A DNA stretch of 64,000 nt from an uncultured Chloroflexus sp. (lineage in GTDB: Bacteria > Chloroflexota > Chloroflexia > Chloroflexales > Chloroflexaceae). The stretch covers positions 25,035 to 89,034 of the forward strand of contig NZ_CALFBQ010000008.1 of NCBI RefSeq assembly GCF_937951745.1. Reading direction: 5' to 3'. The position numbers were made by a program, and so were the translations under genes. This document shows positions 1-9,119 of the stretch, one piece after another. The stretch's first letter is position 1. Each line of letters starts with the position of its first letter. A model generated the notes under the pieces. That model ran no database searches. It saw only the letters and a list, made by a program, of their open reading frames with translations, and was not told the origin of the DNA.

Positions 1-1108
1 AGTCAAGAGCGTCGTGTAAGCCGCCTAACCCGCTAGGAATGCCGATGCGTACCGGTAACCGCAAATCGTCGCGCAACAAATCGTCGAACCGGCTGAGCTG
101 CGCGCCACCGCCGGTCAAGACGATGCCCGCCGGCAACATGCTCTCGTAGCCGCTGCGCCGCGCTTCGTCGACGATCAACTCGATCAGTTCTTCGGCGCGC
201 GCTTGCAAGACCTGTCTTAGCAGATAGGCGCTGATCTGCTGCTTTTCCCCTACCGTCAACGTCTCGGCATCAATCAGATCGCTTTCGTCACCCGGCGCCG
301 GCGGGTTGCCGGCGATGGCGCTGCCATAGCGCAGTTTGAGATATTCGGCGGTGTTGGGCGGCGTGTGCAGCACGTAGACAATATCGTTGGTAAAGTGCTG
401 ACCGCCCACCGGGATCACGCCGGTGTGCCACACCCCGCCTTGGGCAAAAATTGCGAGGTCGGTTGTCGCGCCGCCAATATTGATCAGCATCACCCCGCGC
501 TCTTTGTCGTCATCGCTGAGCACTGCTTCCGCAGCGGCTAACGGTTGCAAGACCAGATCGTCGATCTGGACCCCGGCCCGCTCGACGCTGCGAATCAGGT
601 TTTGAATCGCCATTGCTTCGCCAGTGATGATGTGGGTCTCTACTTCCAACCGTAGGCCGCTCATCCCGATCGGATCGCGAATACCATCGTTGCCGTCGAT
701 CACATAGGCACGGGGAATAATGTGAATAATCTCGCGCTGGGTCGGCAATGCTACGGCCTGCGCCGCTTCGATGGCCCGCGCCACATCGTGGCGCGAAATC
801 CCATCGGGATCCTGCACCGCCACCACCCCCCGGCTATTAAGTGAGGAAATATGGCGCCCGGCAATCCCAACAAAGGCATGGTTGATACGCAACCCGCTGG
901 CCCGCTCGGCCTTTTCCAGACTGGCCTCAATAGCCGAGGCCGCATCGTCGATATTGACGACCACCCCTTTATCAATCCCACGGCTGGGCACCATTCCCAC
1001 GCCAAGAATATTCAGCCGCCGACCATCGCCGATTTGGCCGACGATAGTACAGATTTTGTTTGTGCCAACATCTATCCCGACAATGGTGCGTGCCATGGTT
1101 CGTGCCAT
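1..1108 (-). CDS. ftsA: Cell division protein FtsA (3' end beyond window)
   Basis: Actin-like ATPase that tethers FtsZ to the inner face of the membrane and recruits the divisome. The visible 369 codons begin MARTMARTIVGIDVGTNKIC, which carries the phosphate-1 loop of the actin/Hsp70 fold, followed by FVGIAGRHISSLNSRG. The frame is still open at base 1, where LPVRIGIPSGLGGLHDAL is read, so only the C-terminal few dozen residues and the membrane helix are missing compared with a usual FtsA of about 410 residues. The ATG at 1108 has GAGGA a few bases upstream; a second in-frame ATG at 1096 is possible but badly spaced from it. The gene follows ftsQ after 30 nt, so ftsZ is expected just outside the window. 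Confidence 0.93.
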   Translation of the reverse strand, partial: MARTMARTIVGIDVGTNKICTIVGQIGDGRRLNILGVGMVPSRGIDKGVVVNIDDAASAIEASLEKAERASGLRINHAFVGIAGRHISSLNSRGVVAVQDPDGISRHDVARAIEAAQAVALPTQREIIHIIPRAYVIDGNDGIRDPIGMSGLRLEVETHIITGEAMAIQNLIRSVERAGVQIDDLVLQPLAAAEAVLSDDDKERGVMLINIGGATTDLAIFAQGGVWHTGVIPVGGQHFTNDIVYVLHTPPNTAEYLKLRYGSAIAGNPPAPGDESDLIDAETLTVGEKQQISAYLLRQVLQARAEELIELIVDEARRSGYESMLPAGIVLTGGGAQLSRFDDLLRDDLRLPVRIGIPSGLGGLHDALD

Positions 1109-1138
1109 AGTGTCCTCGCTGCCTGCCGCAGACGGCGC

Positions 1139-1957
1139 TCACGGCCTGCCGTCGGTGCGGTTTTGGTAATATGGGTTGATCGGTCGTAAATCGAGATAGG
1201 TAAATGGTGTACCATCAGAAAGCACATACGCCAATATCGTCAGTTTGCGTTCGAGCCGCTCACTGCGGCCAAACACGATCATCTGATCTTGGGCGGTACG
1301 CACAAAGACGCCTAAACCGAAATCCCAGCCGATCTGGGCCGGTTGCAAACCCAACTCATTCGGCAACAACAGAGCCAGTTCGCGCGCCAGCGCCAAAGCG
1401 TCGGTGTCGAGCCGCATATTCGGTTCGACCGGCAAATGAGAAGTATCAACGATGACAAGCGCATCGTCTGGCGGCGGCGCCGGCGCCGGCTCAATCACAT
1501 AGCCCTGCCGGTCAACCAGATAATCGATCCCGCCAGTGCGCCAATAGACCGCCGGCTGGCGCTCGACAATCACAATCCGCGCCCGGTCGGGCAGGATCAG
1601 ACTCAGCCGGGCATGCTCGACAAAGGGACTAGCCAGCAACGGCGCGATCGTCTGCTCTTCATCAATCAGCCAGATTGGCCGCCCGCGCAACGGGATAGCG
1701 TCCACAATCCGCTCAGGGCTAAGAAACTCCACCCCTACTACTTCGACAGTCTGCACGCGGAATTGGCTGCTGAAGAGCGCATAAAAGAGGGCCAAACAGC
1801 TCACGGCAAAGATTGCGCCGCTGGCAATCCGCCCGCTGTGCAAGCTATCAAGCAAGCGCCGGCGCCAACCCGGCACAGCCGGTTTATCACTGGGCCGGCG
1901 CGCTCGCTGCCGGCGCGCGGCAACTCGTTCGCGTGTGTTTGGCGGATTGTATTCCAT
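1139..1957 (-). CDS. ftsQ: Cell division protein FtsQ/DivIB, POTRA domain
   Basis: Bitopic divisome protein that links cytoplasmic and periplasmic division proteins. A basic cytoplasmic tail rich in Arg (about residues 10-35) is followed by one membrane helix (about 48-65, ASGAIFAVSCLALFYALF) and a POTRA domain starting FRVQTVEVVGVEFLSPERIV. The rest, with LPDRARIVIVERQPAVYWR and a conserved DRQGYVI, fits the FtsQ/DivIB extracytoplasmic region. I chose ATG 1957 because it begins the usual basic tail; GTG 1978, nine bases after the ddl stop, would add seven residues. Neither start has an ideal ribosome site, suggesting coupling to ddl. It lies between ddl and ftsA as in many dcw clusters. Confidence 0.88.
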   Translation of the reverse strand: MEYNPPNTRERVAARRQRARRPSDKPAVPGWRRRLLDSLHSGRIASGAIFAVSCLALFYALFSSQFRVQTVEVVGVEFLSPERIVDAIPLRGRPIWLIDEEQTIAPLLASPFVEHARLSLILPDRARIVIVERQPAVYWRTGGIDYLVDRQGYVIEPAPAPPPDDALVIVDTSHLPVEPNMRLDTDALALARELALLLPNELGLQPAQIGWDFGLGVFVRTAQDQMIVFGRSERLERKLTILAYVLSDGTPFTYLDLRPINPYYQNRTDGRP

Positions 1958-1987
1958 AATCTTGTGTATACCCTTCACTCCCGCCGG

Positions 1988-3064
1988 TTATGCCCTATGT
2001 CCGGCCCGCGCTAACGCCAATGCCACCAGCCGGTCGAGCAGCCGGGGATAAGGCAGGCCGCTCGCGGCCCACATCTTGGCGTACATACTGATTGGCGTAA
2101 AACCGGGCATCGTATTCACCTCATTTAGCCAGATGGTGCCCTGATCGCGGTCGAGCAAGAAATCAACCCGCGCCAACCCCGCCCCATCAATCGCTTGAAA
2201 GGCCTGTATCGCCAGCGCCTGCACCTGCGCGATCTGGACTGGCGTGAGCGCCGCCGGCACAATCGTTTGCGAGCCGCCATCGATATACTTGGCGTGGTAG
2301 TCATACCACTCACCGGCGGGAATGATCTCGCCGGGAATGCTGGCTTCAATCTGATCGTTCCCCAACACCGAAATCTCGATTTCGCGCGCCGGGATGCCTT
2401 GCTCGACCACGATCCGGCGATCGTAGCGGGCAGCTTCGTGCAGCGCAGCGATCAATTCCGCCCGATCACGCGCTTTGCTGACGCCAACGCTACTACCGAG
2501 ATTGGCCGGCTTGACAAAGATTGGGAAGCGTAACGCCGCTTCGATCCGGTCGCATACCGACTCGATGGCCGCCAATTCAGCGCGCCGCACTAGCAACCAC
2601 GGCAACACCGGCAAGCCAGCGGCGGCAAAGGCCGCTTTCATCAAGCCTTTATCCATACCGACAGCGCTGGCCGCGACGCCGCAACCGACATACGGCACGC
2701 CAGCCAGCTCGAGCAACCCCTGTATGGTGCCATCTTCACCATACGGCCCGTGCAATACAGGAAAGTAGACATCAGCCGCAGGCAAAGCCCACCCCGGCGC
2801 GCCAACTCGCCCTAATTCGCGCACCGGGCCGGGAGTAGCCATCGTAGCACTGGCCGGCAAGCGGGCCGGATCGGCGGTTGCCATCAACGCCGCTAACGCG
2901 CCGGTGCCGTGCCACCAGCAGCCGTCTTTGCCGATACCAATGGTTTCGATGTGGTATCGTTTGGGATCGAGGTTATTGATCACGGCATGCGCTGAAACCA
3001 GCGATACCTCGTGTTCACCGCTCTGCCCGCCGAAGATGACGGCAATCGTGATCGGTTGGCTCAT
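1988..3064 (-). CDS. ddl: D-alanine--D-alanine ligase
   Basis: ATP-grasp ligase joining two D-alanines for the peptidoglycan pentapeptide tail, in the cytoplasm. The sequence shows the N-terminal GGQSGEHEVSLVSAHAV motif, HGPYGEDGTIQG, the ATP-grasp core FVKPANLGSSVGVSKA and the C-terminal metal and substrate loop ARVDFLLD...NEVNTMPGFTPISMY. At 358 residues it is a full-length DdlA/B-type enzyme. The ATG at 3064 is preceded by GGGAGG at good spacing. It starts a ddl-ftsQ-ftsA subcluster, separated from murB by a 259-bp gap, so its own promoter is possible, though I could not pick a convincing one. Confidence 0.96.
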   Translation of the reverse strand: MSQPITIAVIFGGQSGEHEVSLVSAHAVINNLDPKRYHIETIGIGKDGCWWHGTGALAALMATADPARLPASATMATPGPVRELGRVGAPGWALPAADVYFPVLHGPYGEDGTIQGLLELAGVPYVGCGVAASAVGMDKGLMKAAFAAAGLPVLPWLLVRRAELAAIESVCDRIEAALRFPIFVKPANLGSSVGVSKARDRAELIAALHEAARYDRRIVVEQGIPAREIEISVLGNDQIEASIPGEIIPAGEWYDYHAKYIDGGSQTIVPAALTPVQIAQVQALAIQAFQAIDGAGLARVDFLLDRDQGTIWLNEVNTMPGFTPISMYAKMWAASGLPYPRLLDRLVALALARAGHRA

Positions 3065-3256
3065 TGGCCGCCTCCCGGAACCGTATCATCGATCGCTGAA
3101 CCGATCGTTTTTTGAATAAACGAAGTAGTCAGGAAAATTTTGCGCAGGATTTCGTTCATGTTGATCTTGAATTTGATTTGAGCTAAGCATTTGAAACGAT
3201 AGCAGACTCAGTAATGGATCAAGCAGGTTTTTCAGTACGCAACTTTTTAATCCTTC

Positions 3257-3275
3257 TGTGGGCCGGCATCCCACA
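3257..3275 (-). terminator. Hairpin downstream of murB
   Basis: TGTGGG and CCCACA form a perfect 6-bp GC-rich stem around a 7-nt loop, about 50 nt after the murB stop in the murB-ddl gap (3065-3323). There is no strong U-run, so it may attenuate or protect the transcript rather than end it. The rest of this gap is comparatively AT-rich with no supported gene. Confidence 0.3.
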
Positions 3276-3323
3276 CCCTCTTCCCATCCTCGGAGCGCAG
3301 GCAGCTCAGCTCGCCCGCGCCCC

Positions 3324-4232
3324 CTATCTCCCCACGCCCTCAATCACCCGAACCTCAAGTTGCAACGTTATCCCAAACCGTTCGGCAACAGTAGCGCGAG
3401 CCAGTTCGATCAGAGCCAGAATGTCGGCAGCACGGGCTTGGCCGCGATTAACGATGTAGTTGGCGTGGATCGGGCTGATCTCGGCGTCGCCGATCTGTAC
3501 GCCTTTGAGACCGGCAGCTTCGAGCAAGCGCCCAGCGCTCTCGCCGGGTGGATTTTTAAATACGCTGCCGCACGAACTGCCCGCCGGCGTTTTGCGTTTC
3601 CGCTCGGCGGCAATCGCTGCCATCCGCGCCGCCAAGACCGCCGGATCGGCCCGCCGCAGGCGAAAGCGTCCGGCCAACACCAGCGGGGGAATGCCTTCCG
3701 CCACCAGATGCTTGAGCGCGCTCTCGCGGTACGCATACGCCAACGCGCTCACCGGCCACTCCACCCGTTCGCGTCCGTTGAGCAATAGCTCGGCAGCAAT
3801 CAGCACACTGGCGGTATCGCCACCATAGCAACCGGCATTGCCGACAATCGCGCCGCCGATCGCGCCGGGCAACCCTTCGGCCCATTCCAAACCTGCCCAG
3901 CCCATTGCCGCCAACCGGCGCGCCGTGCCTGCCATCGGCGCACCTGCCTCGATCCACAACTCTGCCTCATCACCTGCTTCGCGCAATGCCCAGCGCTGGC
4001 CGCGATACGACGCGATCACACCGGCAAAGCCCTCATCACGCACCAGTAAATTGGTGCCGCGACCCACCCAGATCAACGGCAAGCCTTGGGCGGTCGCCCA
4101 CGCCGCCAATGCGATCGCCTCATCAGGGGTGGCCGGTTCAGCATAATAGCGCGCCGGCCCTCCTACCCGCCATGAGGTATGGCGCGCCATCGGCTCATCG
4201 GTGTGAAGCGTGATTGGCAGCGTCTCATTCAT
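3324..4232 (-). CDS. murB: UDP-N-acetylenolpyruvoylglucosamine reductase MurB
   Basis: FAD-dependent reductase that converts UDP-GlcNAc-enolpyruvate to UDP-MurNAc. Visible motifs are [16 protein letters not shown] near the N-terminus, the FAD-binding [17 protein letters not shown], the very characteristic [20 protein letters not shown], and the catalytic-serine region [20 protein letters not shown], followed by HANYIVN. At 302 residues it matches the short (type II) MurB family. ATG 4232 has GGAGG six bases upstream and overlaps the murC stop by 8 nt, so the two are translationally coupled. It is the last gene of the tight murG-to-murB run. Confidence 0.96.
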   Translation of the reverse strand: MNETLPITLHTDEPMARHTSWRVGGPARYYAEPATPDEAIALAAWATAQGLPLIWVGRGTNLLVRDEGFAGVIASYRGQRWALREAGDEAELWIEAGAPMAGTARRLAAMGWAGLEWAEGLPGAIGGAIVGNAGCYGGDTASVLIAAELLLNGRERVEWPVSALAYAYRESALKHLVAEGIPPLVLAGRFRLRRADPAVLAARMAAIAAERKRKTPAGSSCGSVFKNPPGESAGRLLEAAGLKGVQIGDAEISPIHANYIVNRGQARAADILALIELARATVAERFGITLQLEVRVIEGVGR

Positions 4233-5658
4233 AGATGGCCTCCGTCTGCGCAGCGCGCAACCGTTCCAACGTCAACGCCGCTACCCGATCGCTATCGCCC
4301 GCACCGAGGGTCAAGACCACATCGCCGGGCCGGGCCACGGTGGCGATCAGCGTCACCGCTGCGGTTGGAGCGCCAGCGTAATGGGCAGTGATGCCGTGAG
4401 CCACCAGATGCGCCGCCAGCTCAGCCGCCAGTGCCGCCGGATCACCCTGCTCACGGGCCGGATAAACATCGCCCACTAGCACCACCGCCGCTTCTCGGCA
4501 AGCATCGGGCCACGCTTCCCACAAACTGCGCGTGCGGCTGAAAGTATGCGGTTGCAGGTAGACGATCACCCGCTGGCCGGGGTAACGCTGCTGCGCCGCT
4601 GCGATAGTGGCCTGCACTTCGGTCGGGTGATGCGCATAATCATCAATCACCGTCACCCCCGCCGCCTCGCCGCGCCATTCAAACCGCCGACTACTGCCGC
4701 GATACGTTGCCAGCGCCACCGCTGCTGCGTTGAGATCGGCCCCCCATAACGCCGCCGCCGCCAACGCCGCTGTCGCGTTGCGCACGTTATGCAAGCCGGG
4801 CACCGCCAACGTCACCCCCGCCGCCAACCGGCGGGCAAATGTCCGCCGGTCGTAATACCAGAGTTCGAACTGCTGGCCAGTCGCGGCGGCCTCCACCCGA
4901 CTCGCCGTCCAATCGAGTGGGGCCAGCCGGCACGAAACCGGATCGCACGCAATCTGTTCGTCGATCCCATAGAGGCGAGCTTGGCCATCGCTATCCAACG
5001 CCGCCGCGCCGGGATCATCGGCGCAGAGCAACAAACGGCGCGGATCGCGCACCTGCCGGGCAAAGGTTGCAAACGCTGCGGCATATGCATCGGCAGATGG
5101 GTAGATATCGGGATGATCCCACTCGACGTTGGTGACAATCGCCAGCGCCGGCGTCAGGGCCAGAAATACCCGATCATACTCATCGGCCTCGATCACCAGC
5201 GGCGCTGCCGGGTCGCCCCACTGCGCGCTTCCGCCAAGATCGGGCGCCTCGGCGCCGATGAGAAAGCCGCACGGAATGCCACCGGCCCGCAGGGCCAGCG
5301 CCGTCATCGCACTGGTGGTCGTCTTACCGTGGGTGCCAGCAACTGCGATGACCGGACGCTGGGCCGACCATGTGCGCCAGAGATCGGCCCGGCTCAGGCG
5401 GGGAATACCGAGCGCAGCGGCTGCTTCGAGTTCAGGATGCGAGCCACGAATGGCGGCAGTGGCTAGCACAATATCGGCTCCACGTACATACGCTGCGTCG
5501 TGACCCTGCCAAATCTGCGCCCCCCGCAACGCCAACGCCGCCGTCGCCCGATTAGCAGCCAGATCAGACCCGCTAACCGTATGGCCTTGGTCAAGCAACA
5601 GGTGGGCAATGGCGCTCATGCCAGCCCCAGCAATTCCGATGATGTGATAGTGACTCAC
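4225..5658 (-). CDS. murC: UDP-N-acetylmuramate--L-alanine ligase MurC
   Basis: Cytoplasmic Mur ligase adding L-alanine to UDP-MurNAc. The N-terminal Rossmann-like part reads [19 protein letters not shown] and GSDL; the ATP P-loop is [15 protein letters not shown]; the Mur ligase metal/ATP region includes [10 protein letters not shown]; the central [10 protein letters not shown] and C-terminal LQPHTFSRT are diagnostic of MurC. Length 477 is normal. The start is GTG 5658, overlapping the stop of the upstream CvpA-like gene by 4 nt (GTGA), with GGAAG and AAAGG upstream. It is coupled on both sides within the dcw operon. Confidence 0.96.
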   Translation of the reverse strand: MSHYHIIGIAGAGMSAIAHLLLDQGHTVSGSDLAANRATAALALRGAQIWQGHDAAYVRGADIVLATAAIRGSHPELEAAAALGIPRLSRADLWRTWSAQRPVIAVAGTHGKTTTSAMTALALRAGGIPCGFLIGAEAPDLGGSAQWGDPAAPLVIEADEYDRVFLALTPALAIVTNVEWDHPDIYPSADAYAAAFATFARQVRDPRRLLLCADDPGAAALDSDGQARLYGIDEQIACDPVSCRLAPLDWTASRVEAAATGQQFELWYYDRRTFARRLAAGVTLAVPGLHNVRNATAALAAAALWGADLNAAAVALATYRGSSRRFEWRGEAAGVTVIDDYAHHPTEVQATIAAAQQRYPGQRVIVYLQPHTFSRTRSLWEAWPDACREAAVVLVGDVYPAREQGDPAALAAELAAHLVAHGITAHYAGAPTAAVTLIATVARPGDVVLTLGAGDSDRVAALTLERLRAAQTEAIYE

Positions 5659-6299
5659 GGCTTCCAGACCTTTGGGAAGTTGAACAAGATTAGCAAACCC
5701 AAAATCATAAAGAAGATGGCAATCAGCGAAGGTAACAAGATGCTAACATCAGGCAACACATTCAAGAAGGTCGCAATCGGCCCTTCAAATGTGCCGCCGC
5801 CCTCGATAAACTCACGCCAGAACACGACTGCCGCGTTCGACCAGAGAAGCGCAATCAATGCACCTACAAACAGGCCCAGCGGGCGAGCTAGCTTTTCCTT
5901 GGGCGGCCCCTTCCAAGCGGCCTTGCTATCAAAAAACATTCCCAGCAAGATCAATGCAATAAAGGCCATGGTGCGAAAGAAGAGTGGCACCTGAAATCCC
6001 GGCGTGATCAGCGGGTCGAGCGGCGGGGCTAGGGTGGGATCATTCCCGATCAGAAACGCCACGAAGCGCGGCGCATTGACCCACAACCGGTTAATCACCT
6101 CAACCACAAATGTACCGCCGCGCACGCACAACACATACGCAATAATTGTCCAAATCGCAAGGGTCAACAGATTGCGCAAACCCTGCTGATAACCGGCATA
6201 ACCACCCAACGCCATCAGAATGAGCAAAATCGTCACGCCGTTGAGATTAACAGTAATAGCTGTCTGCCCAAGGGGGAGCACCATCCATTGCTCAATCAT
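5655..6299 (-). CDS. CvpA-like polytopic membrane protein
   Basis: A 214-residue protein with about five hydrophobic segments: residues 21-35 ([15 protein letters not shown]), 45-60, a pair around 110-120 ([17 protein letters not shown]) and 140-155, and a C-terminal helix ([18 protein letters not shown]). The early [15 protein letters not shown] pattern recalls the G-x-x-x-G-x-x-x-G start of CvpA/colicin V production proteins, so this family is likely but not proven. ATG 6299 overlaps the murG stop (ATGA) and its own stop overlaps murC, so it is translated with the cell wall genes. A role at the membrane in envelope assembly is inferred from context only. Confidence 0.75.
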   Translation of the reverse strand: MIEQWMVLPLGQTAITVNLNGVTILLILMALGGYAGYQQGLRNLLTLAIWTIIAYVLCVRGGTFVVEVINRLWVNAPRFVAFLIGNDPTLAPPLDPLITPGFQVPLFFRTMAFIALILLGMFFDSKAAWKGPPKEKLARPLGLFVGALIALLWSNAAVVFWREFIEGGGTFEGPIATFLNVLPDVSILLPSLIAIFFMILGLLILFNFPKVWKP

Positions 6300-7495
6300 G
6301 CCGAACTCCTCTGCGCGAGGCCAATCAGCGCCATAGCCAAAGCGTGGGCCGCATCAGGACGGGCCAGCGCGCGGCTACGAGCTGCCATCTGCTTCCGCAT
6401 CCCCCCATCCGTCAGTAATTGCCGCACCGCCTGCGCGAGCGGCCCTTCGGCTGGATCACCATTACCCAGCATCGCCTGATCGGCGACCTTCAGTGCCGCA
6501 CCGCGTTGCACCAGATAATCAGCATTTTCATCTTGATGCACATACGGATAGGGTACCAACACCGCCGGCAACCCCACCGCCGGCAATTCGGCTAATGTCG
6601 AAGCGCCACTGCGGCAGACGGTCACATCTGCCGCTGCCAGCGCCGCCGTCATACTCTGTGCGCTGCCGCTTTCGAGATAGGGGAAGAGCAGATAGCGCGC
6701 GCGCAACGCTGGTTCAAGGCGCGCCGCCGCTTCTTCCAACCATACCTGATCGCCTTCGCGTCCACAGACGTGAATAATGGTACAAAGCGGCAGCAACGTT
6801 GGCAAGAGTGTAGCAATCGCCCGATTCACGCTCCGCGCCCCCCGGCTACCGCCATAAACGAGCAAGACCATTTGGTCGGGCGCAATCCCAAACGCGGCCC
6901 GCGCTGCCGCCCGATCGATCGTAAACAGTTCGGGCCGCACCGGATAACCAGTGACAATCGCCCGGCGGTGGCCTTCGTGCAACCCCAGCCGCGGCAAGGC
7001 ATCGCTCACGCTCACCGCTGTCAGATCGGCGATCCGGCTCAGCAACCGCACCGCCAAACCGGGCACCACGTCGGGCAGGTAGATCATCGTGGGAATACGC
7101 CGGAGTTTGGCGGCAACGAACAATGGCACACAGACATACCCGCCGGTGCCGAGGATTGCGTCTGGTCGTTCGCGACCGAGCAACTGCACGGCCGCCACCA
7201 CACCGCGTAGCAGGATCAGCAGTGACCGCATTATCTGCACCGGCCCGCGCCCGCGGATGGCCGCTGCCGGCAAGGCGCGAAACGGCAACGCGCTCTCGCG
7301 GGCGACAATCCGCTCTTCCATCCCGCCCACACTACCAACATACACTACCTGCACCCCTTCAGCGAGCGCGTTGGCGACGGCTAAGGCGGGATACACGTGG
7401 CCGCCAGTTCCGCCACCCGACAGGATCAGACGGAGGGGGTTCGGTTTGGAGGTAACGTTTGGATGTTGTACTAACTGGTTCTGACCGATCAACAT
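6296..7495 (-). CDS. murG: UDP-GlcNAc--lipid I transferase MurG
   Basis: Peripheral membrane GT28 enzyme that makes lipid II from lipid I. Motifs: glycine-rich GGGTGGHVYPALAVANAL at about residues 26-43, GTGGYVCVPLFVAAKL, the G-loop YGGSRGARSVNRAI, and the UDP-GlcNAc-binding CRSGASTLAELPAVGLP with HQDENADYL. Length (399) is slightly above the usual 360 because of the N-terminal extension MLIGQNQLVQHPNVTSKPNP. The only ATG before the first motif is 7495, and there is no clear ribosome site. Its first 45 codons lie inside the ftsW reading frame, so coupling to ftsW translation is likely. Confidence 0.94.
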   Translation of the reverse strand: MLIGQNQLVQHPNVTSKPNPLRLILSGGGTGGHVYPALAVANALAEGVQVVYVGSVGGMEERIVARESALPFRALPAAAIRGRGPVQIMRSLLILLRGVVAAVQLLGRERPDAILGTGGYVCVPLFVAAKLRRIPTMIYLPDVVPGLAVRLLSRIADLTAVSVSDALPRLGLHEGHRRAIVTGYPVRPELFTIDRAAARAAFGIAPDQMVLLVYGGSRGARSVNRAIATLLPTLLPLCTIIHVCGREGDQVWLEEAAARLEPALRARYLLFPYLESGSAQSMTAALAAADVTVCRSGASTLAELPAVGLPAVLVPYPYVHQDENADYLVQRGAALKVADQAMLGNGDPAEGPLAQAVRQLLTDGGMRKQMAARSRALARPDAAHALAMALIGLAQRSSA

Positions 7496-8633
7496 GGCGT
7501 GAAATGTTCAACAAGATGCCCACTGCCATTAAACAACTGATCAGCGATGAGCTGCCATACGACAGAAACGGCAGCGTCAAGCCGGTAAACGGAATGAGCG
7601 CGACCGTGACCGCAATGTTAATAAATGCCTGAAACACCAACCACGATGTAATCCCGACCGCCATCAGTGCCGCGAACGGTGATGGCGCGCGCGCTGCAAT
7701 CCGGTAGCCACGAGCGGCGATAATGACAAACGCGATCAAGACGGCAAGTGTGCCAACTAACCCCCATTCTTCGCCGATAATCGCATAGATGGTATCGGTA
7801 TGCGGCTGCGGCAACCAGAGATACTTTTGCCGACTCATCCCTACGCCTTGACCGAAGATCCCGCCACTGCCTAGCGCGTACAGTGCATGGATGATCTGAT
7901 ACCCCTCGGCGCTGGCCCGTGACCATGGATCAAGAAACGCTTCCCACCGCCCGCTCCGAAAGGTCACGATCAGCGCCCAAAATGCCGTTGCCCCCAATAG
8001 CGCCGCGCCGCCGACGTGCAAGAGATTCGCACCCGCAGCAAAGAAGATTGCGCCCCCGATCAAAACTACCACGATGGTGGTGCCTAAATCGGGTTGTAGC
8101 ATAATTAGACCGCAGATAAACCCTAGCATCACCGCAAACGGCGCTAACCCATACGTTACATTGCCGAGCCGGTGGCTGCGCCGTGAGAGCCAATGGGCAA
8201 AGTAGATAATCATCGCCAGTTTGGCAAATTCTGACGGCTGAAGACTGAAAATGCCAAGCCACCCTTCGCCGAAGCGGATCCACGACCGCGCGCCGTTGAC
8301 CTCGGTCATACTGGCCGGCAAGATCAACACGACTGCCAACAAGACCAGCGCCCCAACCATCAGATGGATCGAATAGCGTTGCCAGATCCGGTGATCGATC
8401 CGTTGCACGACGAACATTATCCCAAAACCAATGAGCGCACCGGTAATCTGCCGCAAGGCATAGTAGAACGGATTGCTTTTGAACACCGCCGCCTCGACAA
8501 AGCTGGCGCTATAGACCATCACCAGCCCGAACGCTGTTAGACCAATTACGGTCGCCAGCAATACCCGATCAGGTGGGTGCGTGGCGCGATCGAACAGCGG
8601 GATTGTAGCAGGTGATGGTTCAGAGTTGGTCAT
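7359..8633 (-). CDS. ftsW: Lipid II polymerase FtsW (SEDS family)
   Basis: SEDS-family peptidoglycan glycosyltransferase of the divisome with about ten membrane helices. Visible hallmarks: ARSWIRFGEGW...LQPSEFAKLA, LQPDLGTTIVVVL, the loop PQPHTDTIYAIIGEEWGLVG, and the last-helix motif PFTGLTLPFLSYGSSSL. ATG 8633 has GAGGA just upstream; the in-frame ATG at 8648 lacks one. The conserved fold ends at ISRHV, right where murG begins; the final ~45 residues, a Pro/Arg-rich tail ending SRLSRRQRAR, are read entirely from DNA that also encodes the murG N-terminus. The upstream 486-bp gap separates it from the rhomboid gene. Confidence 0.95.
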   Translation of the reverse strand: MTNSEPSPATIPLFDRATHPPDRVLLATVIGLTAFGLVMVYSASFVEAAVFKSNPFYYALRQITGALIGFGIMFVVQRIDHRIWQRYSIHLMVGALVLLAVVLILPASMTEVNGARSWIRFGEGWLGIFSLQPSEFAKLAMIIYFAHWLSRRSHRLGNVTYGLAPFAVMLGFICGLIMLQPDLGTTIVVVLIGGAIFFAAGANLLHVGGAALLGATAFWALIVTFRSGRWEAFLDPWSRASAEGYQIIHALYALGSGGIFGQGVGMSRQKYLWLPQPHTDTIYAIIGEEWGLVGTLAVLIAFVIIAARGYRIAARAPSPFAALMAVGITSWLVFQAFINIAVTVALIPFTGLTLPFLSYGSSSLISCLMAVGILLNISRHVDRSEPVSTTSKRYLQTEPPPSDPVGWRNWRPRVSRLSRRQRAR

Positions 8634-8790
8634 ACTGTCCTCTTTCATCGTGCTCGCAACTGTAGACTGAATGTGATACTTCCGTCACCGGCTGCAAGGC
8701 GATCGGCGCTGAGCGAGCGATCTTCTGCTGCGAGCGCGGGCCGCTGACCCGCGTCCCTGTCTCGCCCCTTGAGGAGCGGATAGATCATTT

Positions 8791-8886
8791 GGTCGAGTAC
8801 AACCGTTGATCGCTGTGCGCTGCCTCAAAGACCGGCTCTGCACTCCCCTTTTCCGCATTAGTGAAAGAGGGGCTGGGGGTGAGGGT
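8791..8886 (+). repeat. Dispersed 96-bp repeat, copy A
   Basis: This block aligns without gaps to 42019-42114 at roughly 80% identity by eye. Shared stretches include CAACCGTTGATCGCTGT and GGGGTGAGGGT, with a pyrimidine-rich/purine-rich imperfect hairpin in its second half. It lies in the 486-bp gene-free gap between the rhomboid gene and ftsW (8634-9119). Apart from the repeat I see no gene there; short open frames in the gap lack recognisable content. Confidence 0.7.
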
Positions 8887-9119
8887 GAACCGGCGCATCG
8901 CACAGCCATTACCCTCATCTTCGCTTATGGGTTCTCTCCACCCTTGAACTCGCACTTGGCGGGCCAACGGCCCGCGCCCCTCTCACTCGCCCGAAACACG
9001 GGTGGCGCGATCGCAGCAATGCTTGCGCTAGCGCGAGCACACCTATCGGAAACGCCCGGTAGTTTGCTTGCCACACTCCCTATCGGCATGTTCATCGACA
9101 ACCGGTGGCAAACCCGCCG

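Noticed and set aside
3083..3116. CGATCG-6-CGATCG followed by six T, a terminator-like structure
   Set aside because: The T-run is on the plus strand, while all flanking genes are on the minus strand, where it would be an A-run before the stem. CGATCG is also self-palindromic and common.
8685..8967. Short minus-strand open frames in the rhomboid-ftsW gap
   Set aside because: Arg/Ser-rich translations with no family resemblance that cover a dispersed repeat; no ribosome site.
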